Source of the DNA: Amaranthus tricolor
Lineage: Eukaryota; Streptophyta; Magnoliopsida; Caryophyllales; Amaranthaceae
Assembly (NCBI RefSeq): GCF_026212465.1
Contig: NC_080050.1
Location: 29,360,070 to 29,424,069 of the forward strand
DNA: 64,000 bases
Direction: 5' to 3'
Part shown: positions 46,440-58,607 of the stretch, in pieces
Layout of the letters: each line of letters opens with the position of its first letter
How positions within the stretch are numbered: position 1 is the stretch's first letter
Notes under the pieces: generated by a model
What the model was told of the DNA's origin: nothing
Database searches by the model: none
What the model saw: only the letters and a program-made list of their open reading frames with translations
Translations under genes and position numbers: made by a program

Positions 46440-48723
46440 TATCTTTCATTTTCAGTAAGTATCCCATTCACAAAAGTGCCATTAACATCATCAATTAATC
46501 ATAACTCGAATTTTTTAAATAATTAAGTTTATTTTAATCAAAAAAACAAAATTTAAAATAAGCTTTGTTTTATTTTACTATAAGATAAGATGAAATACTC
46601 GGCTGATAAACCATATATTGTATACTGGAACAAATATAAGCAAGTATTGAAACTCCAAAATATATTTTATGAAAAATTACCTAATAATCTAATTTTTTTT
46701 ATAATTTTCCTACACTAATTCCACCTATTGATTAAACATGAATAATTTTAATTTTAAAGGGTATTTTCCTAGAGTAAATTCATTAACTTGATGACTTGCA
46801 ATAGTTAGTTTTACTTTTTTTAAAAAAAGATAAATTAAAATAAAATGTTAAAAAAAATATAAAAATACATACTATAACAGATCATCAGGTTATCCAAATT
46901 TACTTCATCTAAGTTATTCAATTTACTCTAGATACATACCCCTTAAAATTAGAATTATTTATGGTTAATTAATAATTAAGATTATTATAGAAAAATCATA
47001 AAAAAAAATTGAATTATTCTAGATAATTTTTTCTTTATTTTATATCTAACACTATAAACTTACTTTTACGGCAAGTTATATAGGAGTATTAGTCTAACAA
47101 ACACCATCTTTCTTCAACTTTTGACTTTTTCTCAATATGCATAAAACAGCCCAAACTAATGTAACAGTATAATAATACTGTCTATAAAGTACAGCGGAAA
47201 ACTTATAGAAGTCTGGGCCGAATTTGACCTGTGGCTAATAGTCACAACAAACCAATATCAGAGTATTTAAAAACTTTTTACATAACAAAACATTTTGAAA
47301 TTAATACAATTTAATTTACAAATATCTAATTTACATTATGTATTTCAAAAAGAAGTCATCGCCTCGCACGTAACACATATACAAGTAGGCATCGTCTCCA
47401 CAGCAGAGCTAACATGAAAATGGATCTATGGGATAGGCCCCATCAAAGACTGTCAACAATTGAATTATTAAGTAATCCAACGAACTATTACAATTATATA
47501 CAAGTCATTAACAAACATCTCCAATTTAATCTTTTTGCTCATTTGGTATTAACTCCTTACAAAACATTAATATATCAAAACCAGAACTCTTTTAAAACAT
47601 CGTTTGGTATCAACATCAATAAAGCTAAGAACCTTTAGTTCAAAGCGAATTAAAACACGACTATAACTTTACAAGTTAATACCGAAAATCAAAATGCAGC
47701 TATTGCTTTACAAGGCAATAGCGAAACAATACGGCAAATAAAACATATTATTTCATTTACAAACACAAACAAAACTTTATATACCAAACGTATTTATTCA
47801 AAACTCATATTAAAACAATAATATAACATCACTTTAAAACGTGAGAATATATGGACCGTCAGGAAGTAGGCTAGATCTAAATCCTGAGAACACGGGTGAT
47901 CGTCATCACCAAAAATATGGCTCTTGCAAGAATGAAACGGGATCGAGGGCTCAAGACCAATCAGAATAACTAGTACTTATTATCAAGCTATAGGATTTCA
48001 CAATAATCCGAATATAAATATCCGTTGCTTATTACCAAAAACGGACATTTTTCAATGTCTAACATTTCAACATAAAACGAATCAATAAATCACTTGATTT
48101 TCTTTAAAATCAATAATCATAACTCATTTTCATAGTACAATATTTCAAGATTCATATTTTGTAAGGAAATAACATACAAAACATGCTTTTAATTGAAGAC
48201 TAGAAAACAAGGTCAAACAAGTCAAACCCAATCCTGAACTGGACTCGCAAGTCACACGGATCCTCGCGATACTTGATCACAGTTTAGACCCAGTTCTGAA
48301 CTCAACTGGAACCCAGAATTTCGGGTATCCACATTTTTTTATATGATTTTGTCCCAAACAATCAACGGCAAAATAATACTTATAAAACATGAATTAACTT
48401 GAATTTAATTATAAAAGATAACAGTGTTTGTAGGACTACCTTTATGAGTAAATTCTTCAACCAAAAATCAGATTAGAAAACCAAAGAACTTCATTGATGC
48501 ATTTGAACAAACACCTTGTGTGCATCAACTTCTAATTCCAAAAGATAACAATCAAAGCTCCCTTTTTGCATCACCATCAATGATACTCAACGAGTCCATA
48601 CCATCAATAATTACCCAACAAAGAAACATAAAATAATCCTAAATACTTGATTAAAGGAATACCCAAATGAAATCCCAATTCGAAAAATTAATCTCATAAA
48701 TAATTATTCTCGATTAAAGGAAT
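46440..48723. other. Unassigned intergenic sequence
   Basis: 46440-47100 is AT-rich and featureless. 47100-48723 has a somewhat different texture (ACAGCGGAAAACTTATAGAA, GGACCCAG-like and CAGTTCTGAACT motifs near 48260-48320) and could be the non-coding part of an older retroelement, but no terminus or coding domain was identified. Confidence 0.4.
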
Positions 48724-50293
48724 ACACTAACGTCTGTGAGCTGCAAGTTGTCTTTGTCTATGTCACCTCAAATTGAGGAGGAGTTGGCATATATGTCTAG
48801 GGTCCCTTATGCCAACACGATTGGTTGTTTGATGTATGCTATGGTCTATACTAGACCAGATATTGTGCACTCTGTTAGTGTTGTAAGTAGGTTCATGGCT
48901 CAACCTGGGAGAGAACATTGGCATGAGGTGAAAAGGATTTTTCGCTACTTGAGAAGGACAACAGATATTAGTCTTGTGTATGGGAATGGTAAGGAGTGTT
49001 TGGTAACTAGGTATAGTGATTCTGATTATGCAGTGGATGTGGATACCAGGAGGTCGATGACCGGATATGTGTTTACTTGGGGTGGTTTCGTGATTAGTTG
49101 GAAGTCTACATTGTAGTCTTCAGTTACGTTGTCTACTACTGAAGCTGAGTACATGACTTTAACTTCTGCAACTAAGGAGTCTATATGGCTCAAAGACCTT
49201 GTGAGTGAACTGGGTATTGCACAGGAGTTTGCTACGGTGTATTGTGATAGTCTAAGTGTCGTTTGCTTAGCTAAAGATCAAGTGCACCATATGATTGGAC
49301 CAAATACATTGATGTCAGGTATCATTTCTTGCGTACTGACAAGAGGGTAAAGGTAAAAAAGATTGGGACCACTGACAACCCAAGTGATTTCTTTACTAAG
49401 TTTGTTCTATTTAGTAAGTTTAAACATTGCTTAGACTTGCTAAATATTGATTACTATGTGATGTAGTAGGCCCTTAGGGGCGGTGTTGGGAAGCTCATGT
49501 TGTAGGCGTGTTGGCCTTAAGGTGGAGCTTGCCCGGGACTTTTGATACAGGTGGAGCTTATGAGTTGTTATACTTGGTGACGAGTATGTGATGAGTCTTG
49601 GTTGAAGACTTGTCGGGATGGGTCTTGGTTGGAGACTTATCGAGATGTATGGCTAATGCATGAGTCTTACATCGGGTTTTGGCTTTAGATATGTTCACTA
49701 TGTGTTGATGAGATCGTTTGCTGAATACGAGTTTTTGTCAAGGTGGAGATTGTTGTTAATGGTGACTCAAACTTGCAAGTGCCATCGAAGAAGAAGAATC
49801 AAGAAGATAGGTCAAAAAGAAGGTGCACAGGGCGTGGAGCCCCTGCTGTCTTGGTGCACGGGGCGCGGAGTGCGTTCTTTTTTCAAGTCGCGGCTCGCGA
49901 AGTTGTACTTGGCTCGCGAGTGACGGTTATTTCTCACGTGGAGCAGTTTCCTTTTTTCTTAGTCGGTTATTTGTGGATACTTAGAGCCCAAGTTTTCTTT
50001 ATTTTGGTTTTATTATATATATACCACCTCTTATTAGTACTAGGGTTCATTATTCACAAATTGAGAGAGATCACAAGAGAGCCATTATTATTTGTGAGCG
50101 TTATTGAGATTCATCTTGTAAATTCTTTGCGATCATAGCGAAATTATTTGATCTCGGTGCTGGTGGACGTAGCTATCACATTGATAATGAACCACGTTAA
50201 ATCTCTCATGTCATTTTCTTATTGTTTGCATTGAATTTCTTAATTTATTGTTTCATTATTGTTCATCGATCTTGCTTCCACTGTCGCAAAACA
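48724..50293 (+). mobile_element. 5'-truncated Ty1/copia retrotransposon: RNase H end plus 3' LTR
   Basis: 48736-49350 encodes the end of a copia polyprotein: YANTIGCLMYAMVYTRPDI, then SRFMAQPG, YSDSDYAVDVDTRRSMTGYV and the RNase H core STTEAEYMTLTSATKE, broken by a TAG at 49114-49116 and a disrupted frame near 49350. The polypurine tract AAGGTGGAGAT precedes the LTR. The sequence to the left of 48724 is not copia-like, so everything 5' of this point has been lost by truncation or rearrangement. Confidence 0.85.
49751..50293 (+). repeat. Copia 3' LTR
   Basis: Starts TGTTGTTAATGG directly after the polypurine tract and ends CGCAAAACA, the usual TG...CA borders. A TATA-like TTATATATATACC occurs at about 50011 and AATTATTTGATC-type sequence follows. 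No 5' partner is in the window. Confidence 0.75.
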
Positions 50294-52598
50294 TAGGTTG
50301 AGTAAAGAGGTTAAATTAAGCGATACATTGCATCGTTTTTAGTTAAAGATCTAGAAATTTTTTACATAATTGTAACTAAAATTTAACACAAATTGTACTA
50401 TGAGATAGTCTCATTATAAATATATATTTAAAGATCGTCTCATCGAGAGATGGCCTCTCACAAAATAGCTTCTATGAAAAAGGTATATAGTAAATATGAT
50501 GATAATGATGATTCTATGACAAACACAAATGGAAAATTGTGATCTTTATTTACTTTTCAATATTCTAAATTACTACATTATATATTAAAATTTTATAAAA
50601 ATTTACTTAAGGAATCAATTGATCCATTATTGAATTATGAAGATATTTATGTAGCATTAAGTGTTGTTTGGTATGTGGATTAGTGGAATATCAGTTAGGA
50701 GTTAGGACTACTAATCAACTCTTGTAATTTCTCTTATCACTTCCTGCCTTTATAATTACAAGATTCATGAGATTAAATAAATAATTATTTATCCTTATCT
50801 CCACCTTTTATTTTATGTCATTATCACTATAAATAAATACACATTTCACCCCTCATATTGTTCTCCCTTATCCCTATCTTTACTCTCTTATCTATTTATC
50901 ACAACTTGTTGCTCTCATTATGAGTTCAACTTAGACTATCCATAAATATAATACAAGCTCTCTTATATAGAAAGACGATTTTACTATAAAATATGTTTCT
51001 GATTTAAATTATAATAATTTAATTAATATAAGTTATTAACATATAAGTTTTATGGTTTGAGGTCATTTTAACGAGAAATTAACAATCTCTAACAAGAGTT
51101 GTTCATCCATAAATTAAAGTCAAAGTCGTTTGAACATTTTAAAAGTTTTTTGCATGACATATTTTGAGCAATTTTTGTAGGTGATCAACTTATTTATATC
51201 GAACTAACGCATCACGTTTTTTATTTTCATATATACATATTTTAACTCTTCTTTAATATAATCTTTACTATTTTAAATTGTAGTTTAATATACATATATA
51301 GTCATTTGGATTTCCAAAATGAAAAATCTACTTTCTCTATCTTATTGGTTTCATTCCAAATATAGATAGTGTAAAGATATAGAACTTATTATGAAATATG
51401 TATTAAGATAAAATAAAATACTATTATTTAATTATGTTTTATATAAACATAGAAAAATATATGTCAAATAAAATTAATTAATAAACATTAATTGCTACAG
51501 TAACTATAGTAACTATTAAAACTAAAAGTAATATTATAAAAGTATTTTTTATAATAAAGGAGGAACAAATGAGACAAAAAAACCTTGTACAAATTAGAGG
51601 GTGTGAGAGACCAATAGGACTATCAATAGCAAATTGCGCAAGTGTGTAGTATTTTCCTTTTTTATAAATTTATCTTATTTTTTATTTTAGTTTGTTTTAA
51701 GAAATTCGTTACTTTTATTTTTAAATATGATTTTACAGCTTTTCAATTCATATCTAATTCTTATTGGTAAATATTTTATATTTTTATTTATTATATTTAA
51801 TTTATTAATCTCAATATATTTTACTACTTTTTACAAATGAGGCAAACTAAATAAGAGAGAGTAAACGTGAACACGTAAATAACAGCTCACATAGAATTGA
51901 ATTAAATAATCAAAATTTAAAAAATAAAGGAAATATAGAGATTTGAATGGATAAGGTCAAATCCAGTGGCCATTCTCGTAATCTCCCAACCGACAACTCT
52001 CACTACTTAAGTGTCGTAACCGCCAAATAATATCTCACTTGCAACACACTATTTTAGATCATACAGACAAAGAGAAGGAAAAATAAATTTTTTATATAAG
52101 TGATTAAAATTAAATTACAAAGATAAAAGGCTCTTCAACCATTAGATTAACCTCAAAACTATGATTTTGACATCTAGAATTGGAAAATTAGTTGAGTTAT
52201 TTAGTTCAAATTTATAAGTTTTTTTAGGTGAGATTGTATATAAAATTTATTGTGTATTTTTAATTTCACGTTGATATTTTTCTTTTCACAAATTCTCAAA
52301 CTAAACAGTTTAGTGGTGAAATTATTTTTATTGGGTTGATTCAATATACACTTATTGTCTTAAAATAATTACTTATAACACTAAAATAATTAATATTTAT
52401 AAGTTTATATTAATCAGAAAAATATGTTAATTATGTAGACTCGCTTCGCAACAAGGCACTTCTAATACAACATTTATTTTCTTATCACAAATTCTTGTGA
52501 GAGACCATATAAGATTGGGTCGGCCCATAAAACAAAATATATGATAAGAGTAGGCATTAAGCTCTAATGATACCTTTAAGGTCAAAGTTGATAATTAA
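50294..52598. other. AT-rich intergenic DNA
   Basis: No gene or clear element. Fragments of the recurrent GAGACGGTCTC-type repeat occur near 50400-50470 (TGAGATAGTCTCATTATAAA, ATCGTCTCATCGAGAGATGG) and again near 52495-52515. Confidence 0.45.
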
Positions 52599-52599
52599 C

Positions 52600-52636
<37 letters not shown>

Positions 52637-52851
52637 GTAATAACAATAATAATAAAAGTAAAAATAACATTTTTATTTTTTTTTAAAACAAATTAAACCC
52701 GTGACTCACGCGCGACTCAGCCGCGGTTCAGTCGCACAAAACCCGCGACTCGGCCGTGGTTCAGTCGCATAAAACGTGGCTCAGTCGCGGGTTTTGTGCG
52801 ACTCAACCCTTTAATTTATTTTTTTTAATTGTTTTTAAAATATTATTATTA

Positions 52852-52925
<74 letters not shown>

Positions 52926-52941
52926 ATTATTATTATAACGT

Positions 52942-52975
<34 letters not shown>

Positions 52976-53295
52976 TTTTAAAAAAAAAAAATTTTTAAAT
53001 TTAAAGGCGAGAGTCGCACAAAATCTGCGACTCGGCCGCGGCTCAGTCGCACGTTTTGAGGCCGAGTCGTGGGTTTTGTGCGATTGAACCACGGCTGAGT
53101 TGCGGGTTTAATTTTTTTTAATATTATTTTTATTATTATTATTTTTTAAATATTATTTTTATTTTTATTATCATTATTATTTTTTTTATTATAATAATAA
53201 CAATAATAATAATAATAATAATAATAATAATTATTATTATTATTATTATTATTTATTTTTTTAAATATTGTTATTATTATTATTATTATTATTAG
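52599..53295. repeat. Large foldback: GC-rich blocks framed by (AAT)n/(ATT)n arrays
   Basis: The order is (AAT)n at 52599-52660, a GC-rich block at 52697-52808, (ATT)n then (AAT)n at 52840-52977, a GC-rich block at 53005-53112, and (ATT)n and (AAT)n arrays at 53120-53295. The two GC blocks are inverted: the first has GACTCAGCCGCGGTTCAGTC and CGCACAAAACCCGCGACTCG, and the complement of the second has AACTCAGCCGTGGTTCAATC and CGCACAAAACCCACGACTCG. Inside each block the unit GACTC(A/G)GCCG(C/T)GG(T/C)TCAGTCGCA is itself repeated. Confidence 0.85.
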
Positions 53296-53700
53296 TACTC
53301 CCTCCGTTTTTTTTATCTTCCACATTACTATAACGGGTAGTTTCAAAAGTTCTTCCACCTTAGAATACTTTCTATTTTTATAAAGTTTTTATTCCACTTT
53401 TACCCCTTAAACCCCTCCCCCCATTTTTTTAATGTAGTTTCAATACAATCATTAATTCACACCACTATTTAATTAAAATAATACCACTACAACCTCATAC
53501 TTCCAATAAAATCATTACTTCATACTACTATTTAATTAAAATAATACTCACTACAACCTCATACTTCCAATACAATCATTACTTCACATTACTATTTAAT
53601 TAAAATAATACACATTATAACCCAAAAATTTTATCTTCCTTAATATGTGTGAAAAACCCAAAATAAAAAATAAAATAAAAAAGAAAAATGTATCATTTTA
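53296..53700. mobile_element. Stowaway-type MITE, one end recognised
   Basis: TACTCCCTCCGTTTTTTTTA starts at 53296, directly against the (ATT)n array. It continues with sequence repeated internally: CATACTTCCAATA(C/A)AATCATTACTTCA and ACTATTTAATTAAAATAATA occur in near-identical copies around 53460-53610. The opposite terminus was not found, so the copy may be truncated. Confidence 0.5.
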
Positions 53701-54009
53701 ACTTTAAAAATATTTTCGTCGTTTCATTAATATAGGCTTCATGACAAAGTAAAAAGAATCGGAATGTTTAACTAACACCCTAAAATATACTCGCCCAGGC
53801 TTTGTATTAAGTTGCGGTCTATGAGGCCGAAAACCAACTTTAGAAGTTACAACCCAATCCATCTCACGTCTTTACCGCCTTTTTTACGTGGCAGTTTTCT
53901 ATTCGCTATTCCACTTTCACGCGTTGAAAATACGTGTGCAAAATAAGTAATAAATTATTTAACTTTAATTAAATAACTAAATTAAAAAAAACCCACATGG
54001 ATAAATTTC

Positions 54010-54120
54010 ACAATAAATAGCTCTGCTACTACATTTCATTTCTTCCCAATTATGTCATTGCAAATATCCATCCAACATTTCCATTTTTTCTCTCAATTTC
54101 TTATTATTGGTAAGTTGAAA
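54010..54120 (+). promoter_or_regulatory. Choline kinase core promoter and non-coding first exon
   Basis: CAATAAATAGC at about 54011 is a TATA-like box. It is followed by a CT-rich leader and a consensus donor TTGGTAAGTTG at about 54109. A pyrimidine-rich acceptor TTTTTAG|GTAC near 54882 would splice this leader to the exon carrying the start codon. The 5' UTR intron is an inference from splice signals only. Confidence 0.45.
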
Positions 54121-54942
54121 TTTCAAAAAAATAATTCCTTTTCAGGGTAGTTTTGTAGAAAGATGGGTTTTTCTTCTTTGATTCATATAATTGATTGTTG
54201 GCTTCTCAAGAAATTGTTAAAATTATGTAATTTAGGGTATTTTTCCCCAAAAGATTACTCACTTTCTAGGGTTCTTCTCAATTTGAGATACTTTTTTTTG
54301 CATTATTGATCATTTTTATAAGAATCAAAGCAATGGCTACAATTGAAAGGGGTGTTTTAGATGATATTTTTTGAGTCAAAATATTCATTAGCCACTTTGG
54401 ATGATCTTAAATTTATTGCTCTTTCTTGTGATCAAATCACTAACAAAGAATCATATCCTTTTTTTATGATTTTTTTCCTTATTATTAGGATTCTATTAAA
54501 GCTTGAAATTCAAGTTTAATGGGTATATTGTAGTTCAAACTTAGTATGAAGTTAAATTAGTATTAAAATATGATATCAAAGAATATTAAAAAGGTGTAAA
54601 TTTCCACAAAAAGAAGATCTCAAAGTCATTGCCATTATTGCTTTTAGCATAAAAGATTGAATTACTTGTTCAACATAAAAATTTCAAATTTGACCAAGTT
54701 ACTTATTATATTTCTATCCTCTTCGAATTGCTACAATTTTATTAGTTATACGACATCTTTTAGAGAAATGTAGCAATCTGATTGACATAAACGTGTATCC
54801 GTCTTAGTCAAATGTAAGACTTTTTTGCCCTTTCCAACCCTATATAACACCACCCCTAATGTTTGGTTTTCCCATGTTTTTAGGTACTATACTCAACACA
54901 AACCAATCAACATATAGAGAATTCTTTCTTGAAAAAAACAAG

Positions 54943-57900
54943 ATGGCAATTAAGACAAATGGGTTTTTGGAGGGATCATTACCAGAAGAATTGATGCAAC
55001 TTCTTGTAACATTAGCATCAAGATGGGAAGATGTGAATGACCCAAATGAAATTCAAGTAAAGAGATTAAGTGGGGCCATGACTAATGAAGTTTTTCAAAT
55101 AAAATGGGCAAATGAGAAAGATGATCTTCATAGGAAAGTTTTGGTAAGAATATATGGTGAAGGAGTTGATGTTTTCTTCAATAGAGATGATGAAATTAAG
55201 ACTTTTGAGTGTTTGTCTCACCATGGTCAAGGCCCTCGTCTTCTTGGCCGTTTCTCCGATGGCCGTGTTGAAGAATTCCTACATGCTAGGGTATGCACTT
55301 CTTTACTCTTATTATTTATCACAAATTGTCGTATGAAACGATCTTACCGAAAGCGCGCCTAATATATAAGTTAAATAGCCTATTTTATACATATTATAAG
55401 AATATAAGCTTTTTATTTAAGGTCATTTCACCGAGAAACGATTTTTCATAAGAGTAGCTTATATTCATAATTTTTATTTTGGGATGAGGCCGGTATATAA
55501 GACAATAAACAGAGTTCGGTCATAAGCGTGAAAGAGAAAGGCTTTAAATCAATAAACTCATAATCTCAATATTTATAACTTTTAACTATGCTATGCTATT
55601 TTTTACAGAAAAATTTGAGTTTGATTCTCGTCTTCACATGATTAATCACTTAGGAGTATTACTAATTAGTGTCATGATTTTTATGTGTCTTTTCTTTGTT
55701 TTTAATTAGGTGGATTGGGAAAAGAAAGCTTGCTTCTAGTTTGTTTCCATGTTGTGTTTATTCAAGTTTGACTTTTTGTGTTTTCTCATTGTGATCTTTT
55801 TGTTATTTAAGTATTGGGTAGATAAATGTAACAATCTTGTGGATACTCTATAATTCTTTATTATTGAGCATTGCCCACTTGTTATTGTTAGTTAATTGGC
55901 ATGCTAATCTCACGAAAAGGGTAACAATTACTATTTCTTATTTGACTAAATGTAACAAAATTGACTTTATCAATTCACACTTTTTCCACATAAGCTAAAA
56001 TAGAATGTTCAATTCTCACCATGGGTGAACTTATGACTTAACCTCATAATAGCATAGTCGTTTAATTAAAAATCTTATTAATATTCAATTTTATAACATA
56101 TAACACAGAAAAATGATTACATAATTAGTTTAGATACTCATAAATATGAACATATGACTCATCCTATGTTATTATGCTGGATTCGCCCCTAATTAAAATG
56201 AAAATAATTATAATGAAAAGAGTTGTACAAAGTTATCTATGGGAGAAATCGGGGAAATTATAGCCCGAAAGGACCTAGTGAGACCCACCTAAGCTGGCTC
56301 GTGGCATTTGATTAAAAACTCATTAACACAGTGTAACGTGCAGAGATGTGTTTACTATTCGGCCATCCTATATCAGTATCGTTAATTTGCCCCTAGGTGA
56401 ACTTGTGTTATAGTTAAGATTTAAATAGTTATTCATAGATTTTTGTTGGCTTTTGGAATGCAGACTCTATCAGCAGAAGATCTAAGGGACCCAGAAATAT
56501 CAGGCCTAATAGCAGGAAAGATGAGAGAGTTTCACAAGCTTGAAATGCCAGGCACTAAAACAGTGGTCTTATGGACAAGACTCCGTCGTTGGCTGAGGAA
56601 AGCGAAGAGTTTATGTTCGTTAGCAGACATCAAAGAGTTTGGATTAGATCATTTAGACGATGAAATCCAGCTGTTAGAGAAGGAACTCACTCAACATGAT
56701 CAAGAACTTGGGTTTTGCCACAATGATTTGCAATATGGCAATATCATGATGGATGAAGAGACTAAATTTGTCACTCTTATTGTAATCACTTCTCTTAAAA
56801 CTTTACTTGATTTATGTTAGGCCGTAACAATTTGTCATATAATCACCTCGTGAGCCCAATTATGTGGAAATACCCGCCAATAGGCCCGTGGGCTCAGGCT
56901 CATAAACTCATGGGTAATGAGTGTTAACAACATAAACTTGATGAGGTTCACTCTTTCTCAAAATCATATGATATTACGAGAATTACCCATCTAATATTAT
57001 ATGCAAGTCTGCAATTTAATCATTTAGTGATGTGGGATCTTTCTCACCTAGGAGAATTTCCAACAATTTACTTGTATGTTACAGTTCTAATGCATTATTC
57101 TTTACATTTTTATGCAGGATTATGAATATGCAAGCTATAATCCCATTGCCTATGATATTGCTAATCACTTTTCAGAAATGGCTGCCAATTATCATACTGA
57201 TCAACCTCATATTTTGGATTACACTAAATACCCAGGTTTGTTCACCAAATTCAACTACAAGTCTATATCGACAACCATTTGCCAAATAAACCTTAATATA
57301 ACTATCGGGATAGTATGTTTAAAGGTGGTGTGCACATTAAAACGTTACTTCTATAAATCTTTGGCTCCATCGAGAATCAGTACTAACATTTTGTTTTACG
57401 TCCTACGATAATCGACAGATGAAGAGGAACGTCGAAGATTTATCCAGGCATATTTGAGCTCATCAGGTTAGTCTTCAAATTTAATGTTGTGGCCTTTTCA
57501 AGTTGTTGGGAAGCAATTATTTGTTCAAATTGGGCCAATTCACGAATCTGACCAAAAACAATGTTAACTCATAGCTGGATCTGACTAGGAACAAATTGAC
57601 ATTTCTATCTACTAAGATTTTTCAACCTGATATTTCATGTCTGATTCCTCTGTCAATCGAATCAATTTCTTTGGAATTTAGCATATATTCTTGTCAGAGA
57701 CTAAGAGGTGTTCAAAATAGAACTTACAATCTGATATTTTGTTTGAACTTGTAATCGATCCTGATTTAAAAATGGATTTGTAATTATGTGAAAATTAATG
57801 TGGATACAAGGCAATTACTCCAAAATATTTGATTCGAAATCCACTTGATGACCAAAATAAACATTTTTATTCCTTTTTTCTCTGAGTTTGCAATCATATG

Positions 57901-58607
57901 GTGCAAACTCAAAGGGATTAGTTGTTAGAGTATATAACATATCATGGGGCCTCAACCATCAACTTAAGCTTTTGGTTGAGTTTGTTCCTTGACATGGTAT
58001 GAAAAGGCAATGTGACAAGAGGTTTTAGGTTCGAATCTCAACCATCCCTGATTTAATGTGGAATATTTAGAGCCAGGATCCACACTCCTAATGGGCTCTC
58101 ATGTGAAGGAGCGTTTTAGAGTATATAATATATTTGGAGTCTTAACTATTTAAAGTTTTTAGTTGAATTGGTTCCTTAACAATATTCATTACTTGTACAT
58201 CACATTTAGAATCAAATTGATTTGTATTGTTTCCCAATCAATAAATTTATTGATGTATTATCCTACGGTTCACAGGAGACGACCTTAGTGATAGTGAAGT
58301 TGAAAACTTGCTAAAAGATGTTGACAAATACTCTCTTGCAAATCATCTCTTTTGGGGCTTATGGGGCATCATTTCGGTACGCATTTTTGTCGTCCAACAT
58401 GCTATTTTGCCAAATACCTTAATATGTATACGAGTGAAAGTATAGTAAGGTATTGACATCAATTTTTGATGACAGGCCTACGTGAATAATATCGATTTCG
58501 ATTACAAGGAATATGCAAGACAGAGGTTGGAACAATATTGGTTAAAGAAGTCTCAAGTCCTTAGTCCCTATGCAGTTTGTCGTGATGATGGCGAAAATGG
58601 TTTCTAA
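54943..58607 (+). CDS. Choline kinase (choline/ethanolamine kinase family)
   Basis: Six exons (54943-55290, 56464-56781, 57118-57235, 57419-57466, 58276-58376, 58476-58607) join in frame to 354 residues, the usual plant choline kinase size. The enzyme phosphorylates choline with ATP, the first step of CDP-choline synthesis of phosphatidylcholine, in the cytosol. The N-lobe has the ATP-loop region [15 protein letters not shown] and [12 protein letters not shown]. The catalytic Brenner motif is [13 protein letters not shown] (Asp about residue 204, Asn about 209). The metal-binding choline kinase motif [18 protein letters not shown] begins exactly at exon 3 (Asp about 223). The C-lobe [14 protein letters not shown] is also conserved. 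The start MAIKTNG was preferred over an in-frame ATG at 54859, which lies before the likely UTR-intron acceptor. Introns 2 and 4 carry a solo LTR and a TRIM. Confidence 0.93.
56230..56420. repeat. Dispersed repeat in choline kinase intron 1
   Basis: The block GTAACGTGCAGAGATGTGTT, then TATTCGGCCATCCTATATCA, resembles TATAACATGCATAGAGATGA, then TTCGGTCTATCCTATACTAA, at about 60157-60205. Both are preceded by a TTAAC/CTCATT-type stretch ending in ATTAA. They are diverged copies of one unidentified repeat. Confidence 0.5.
56815..57065. mobile_element. Solo LTR in choline kinase intron 2
   Basis: A 251-bp unit begins TGTTAGGCCG and ends TTTCCAACA. It is flanked on both sides by the 5-bp duplication ATTTA (56810-56814 and 57066-57070). 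GATGTGGGATC near its end is common in plant LTRs. No internal domain is present, so it is a solo LTR (or a single-repeat TRIM remnant). Confidence 0.75.
57923..58181 (+). mobile_element. TRIM element in choline kinase intron 4
   Basis: Short LTRs at 57923-57994 and 58114-58181 share TAGAGTATATAA(C/T)ATAT, an (A/T)AACTT/TTAAAGTT segment, and TTGGTTCCTTGACA-type ends. The first is followed at once by TGGTATGAAAAGGC, a diverged initiator-tRNA-Met primer site, then a ~120-bp body with no coding capacity and a GTGAAGGAG purine tract. This is the layout of a terminal-repeat retrotransposon in miniature. No target duplication is clear. Confidence 0.75.

Noticed and set aside
52835..53358. Minus-strand ORFs with long Tyr/Ile/Asn runs
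   Set aside because: They are translations of (ATT)n and (AAT)n arrays, not proteins.
58030..58050. GGTTCGAATCTC resembling a tRNA B box
   Set aside because: It lies in the body of a TRIM; no cloverleaf or matching A box could be built around it.
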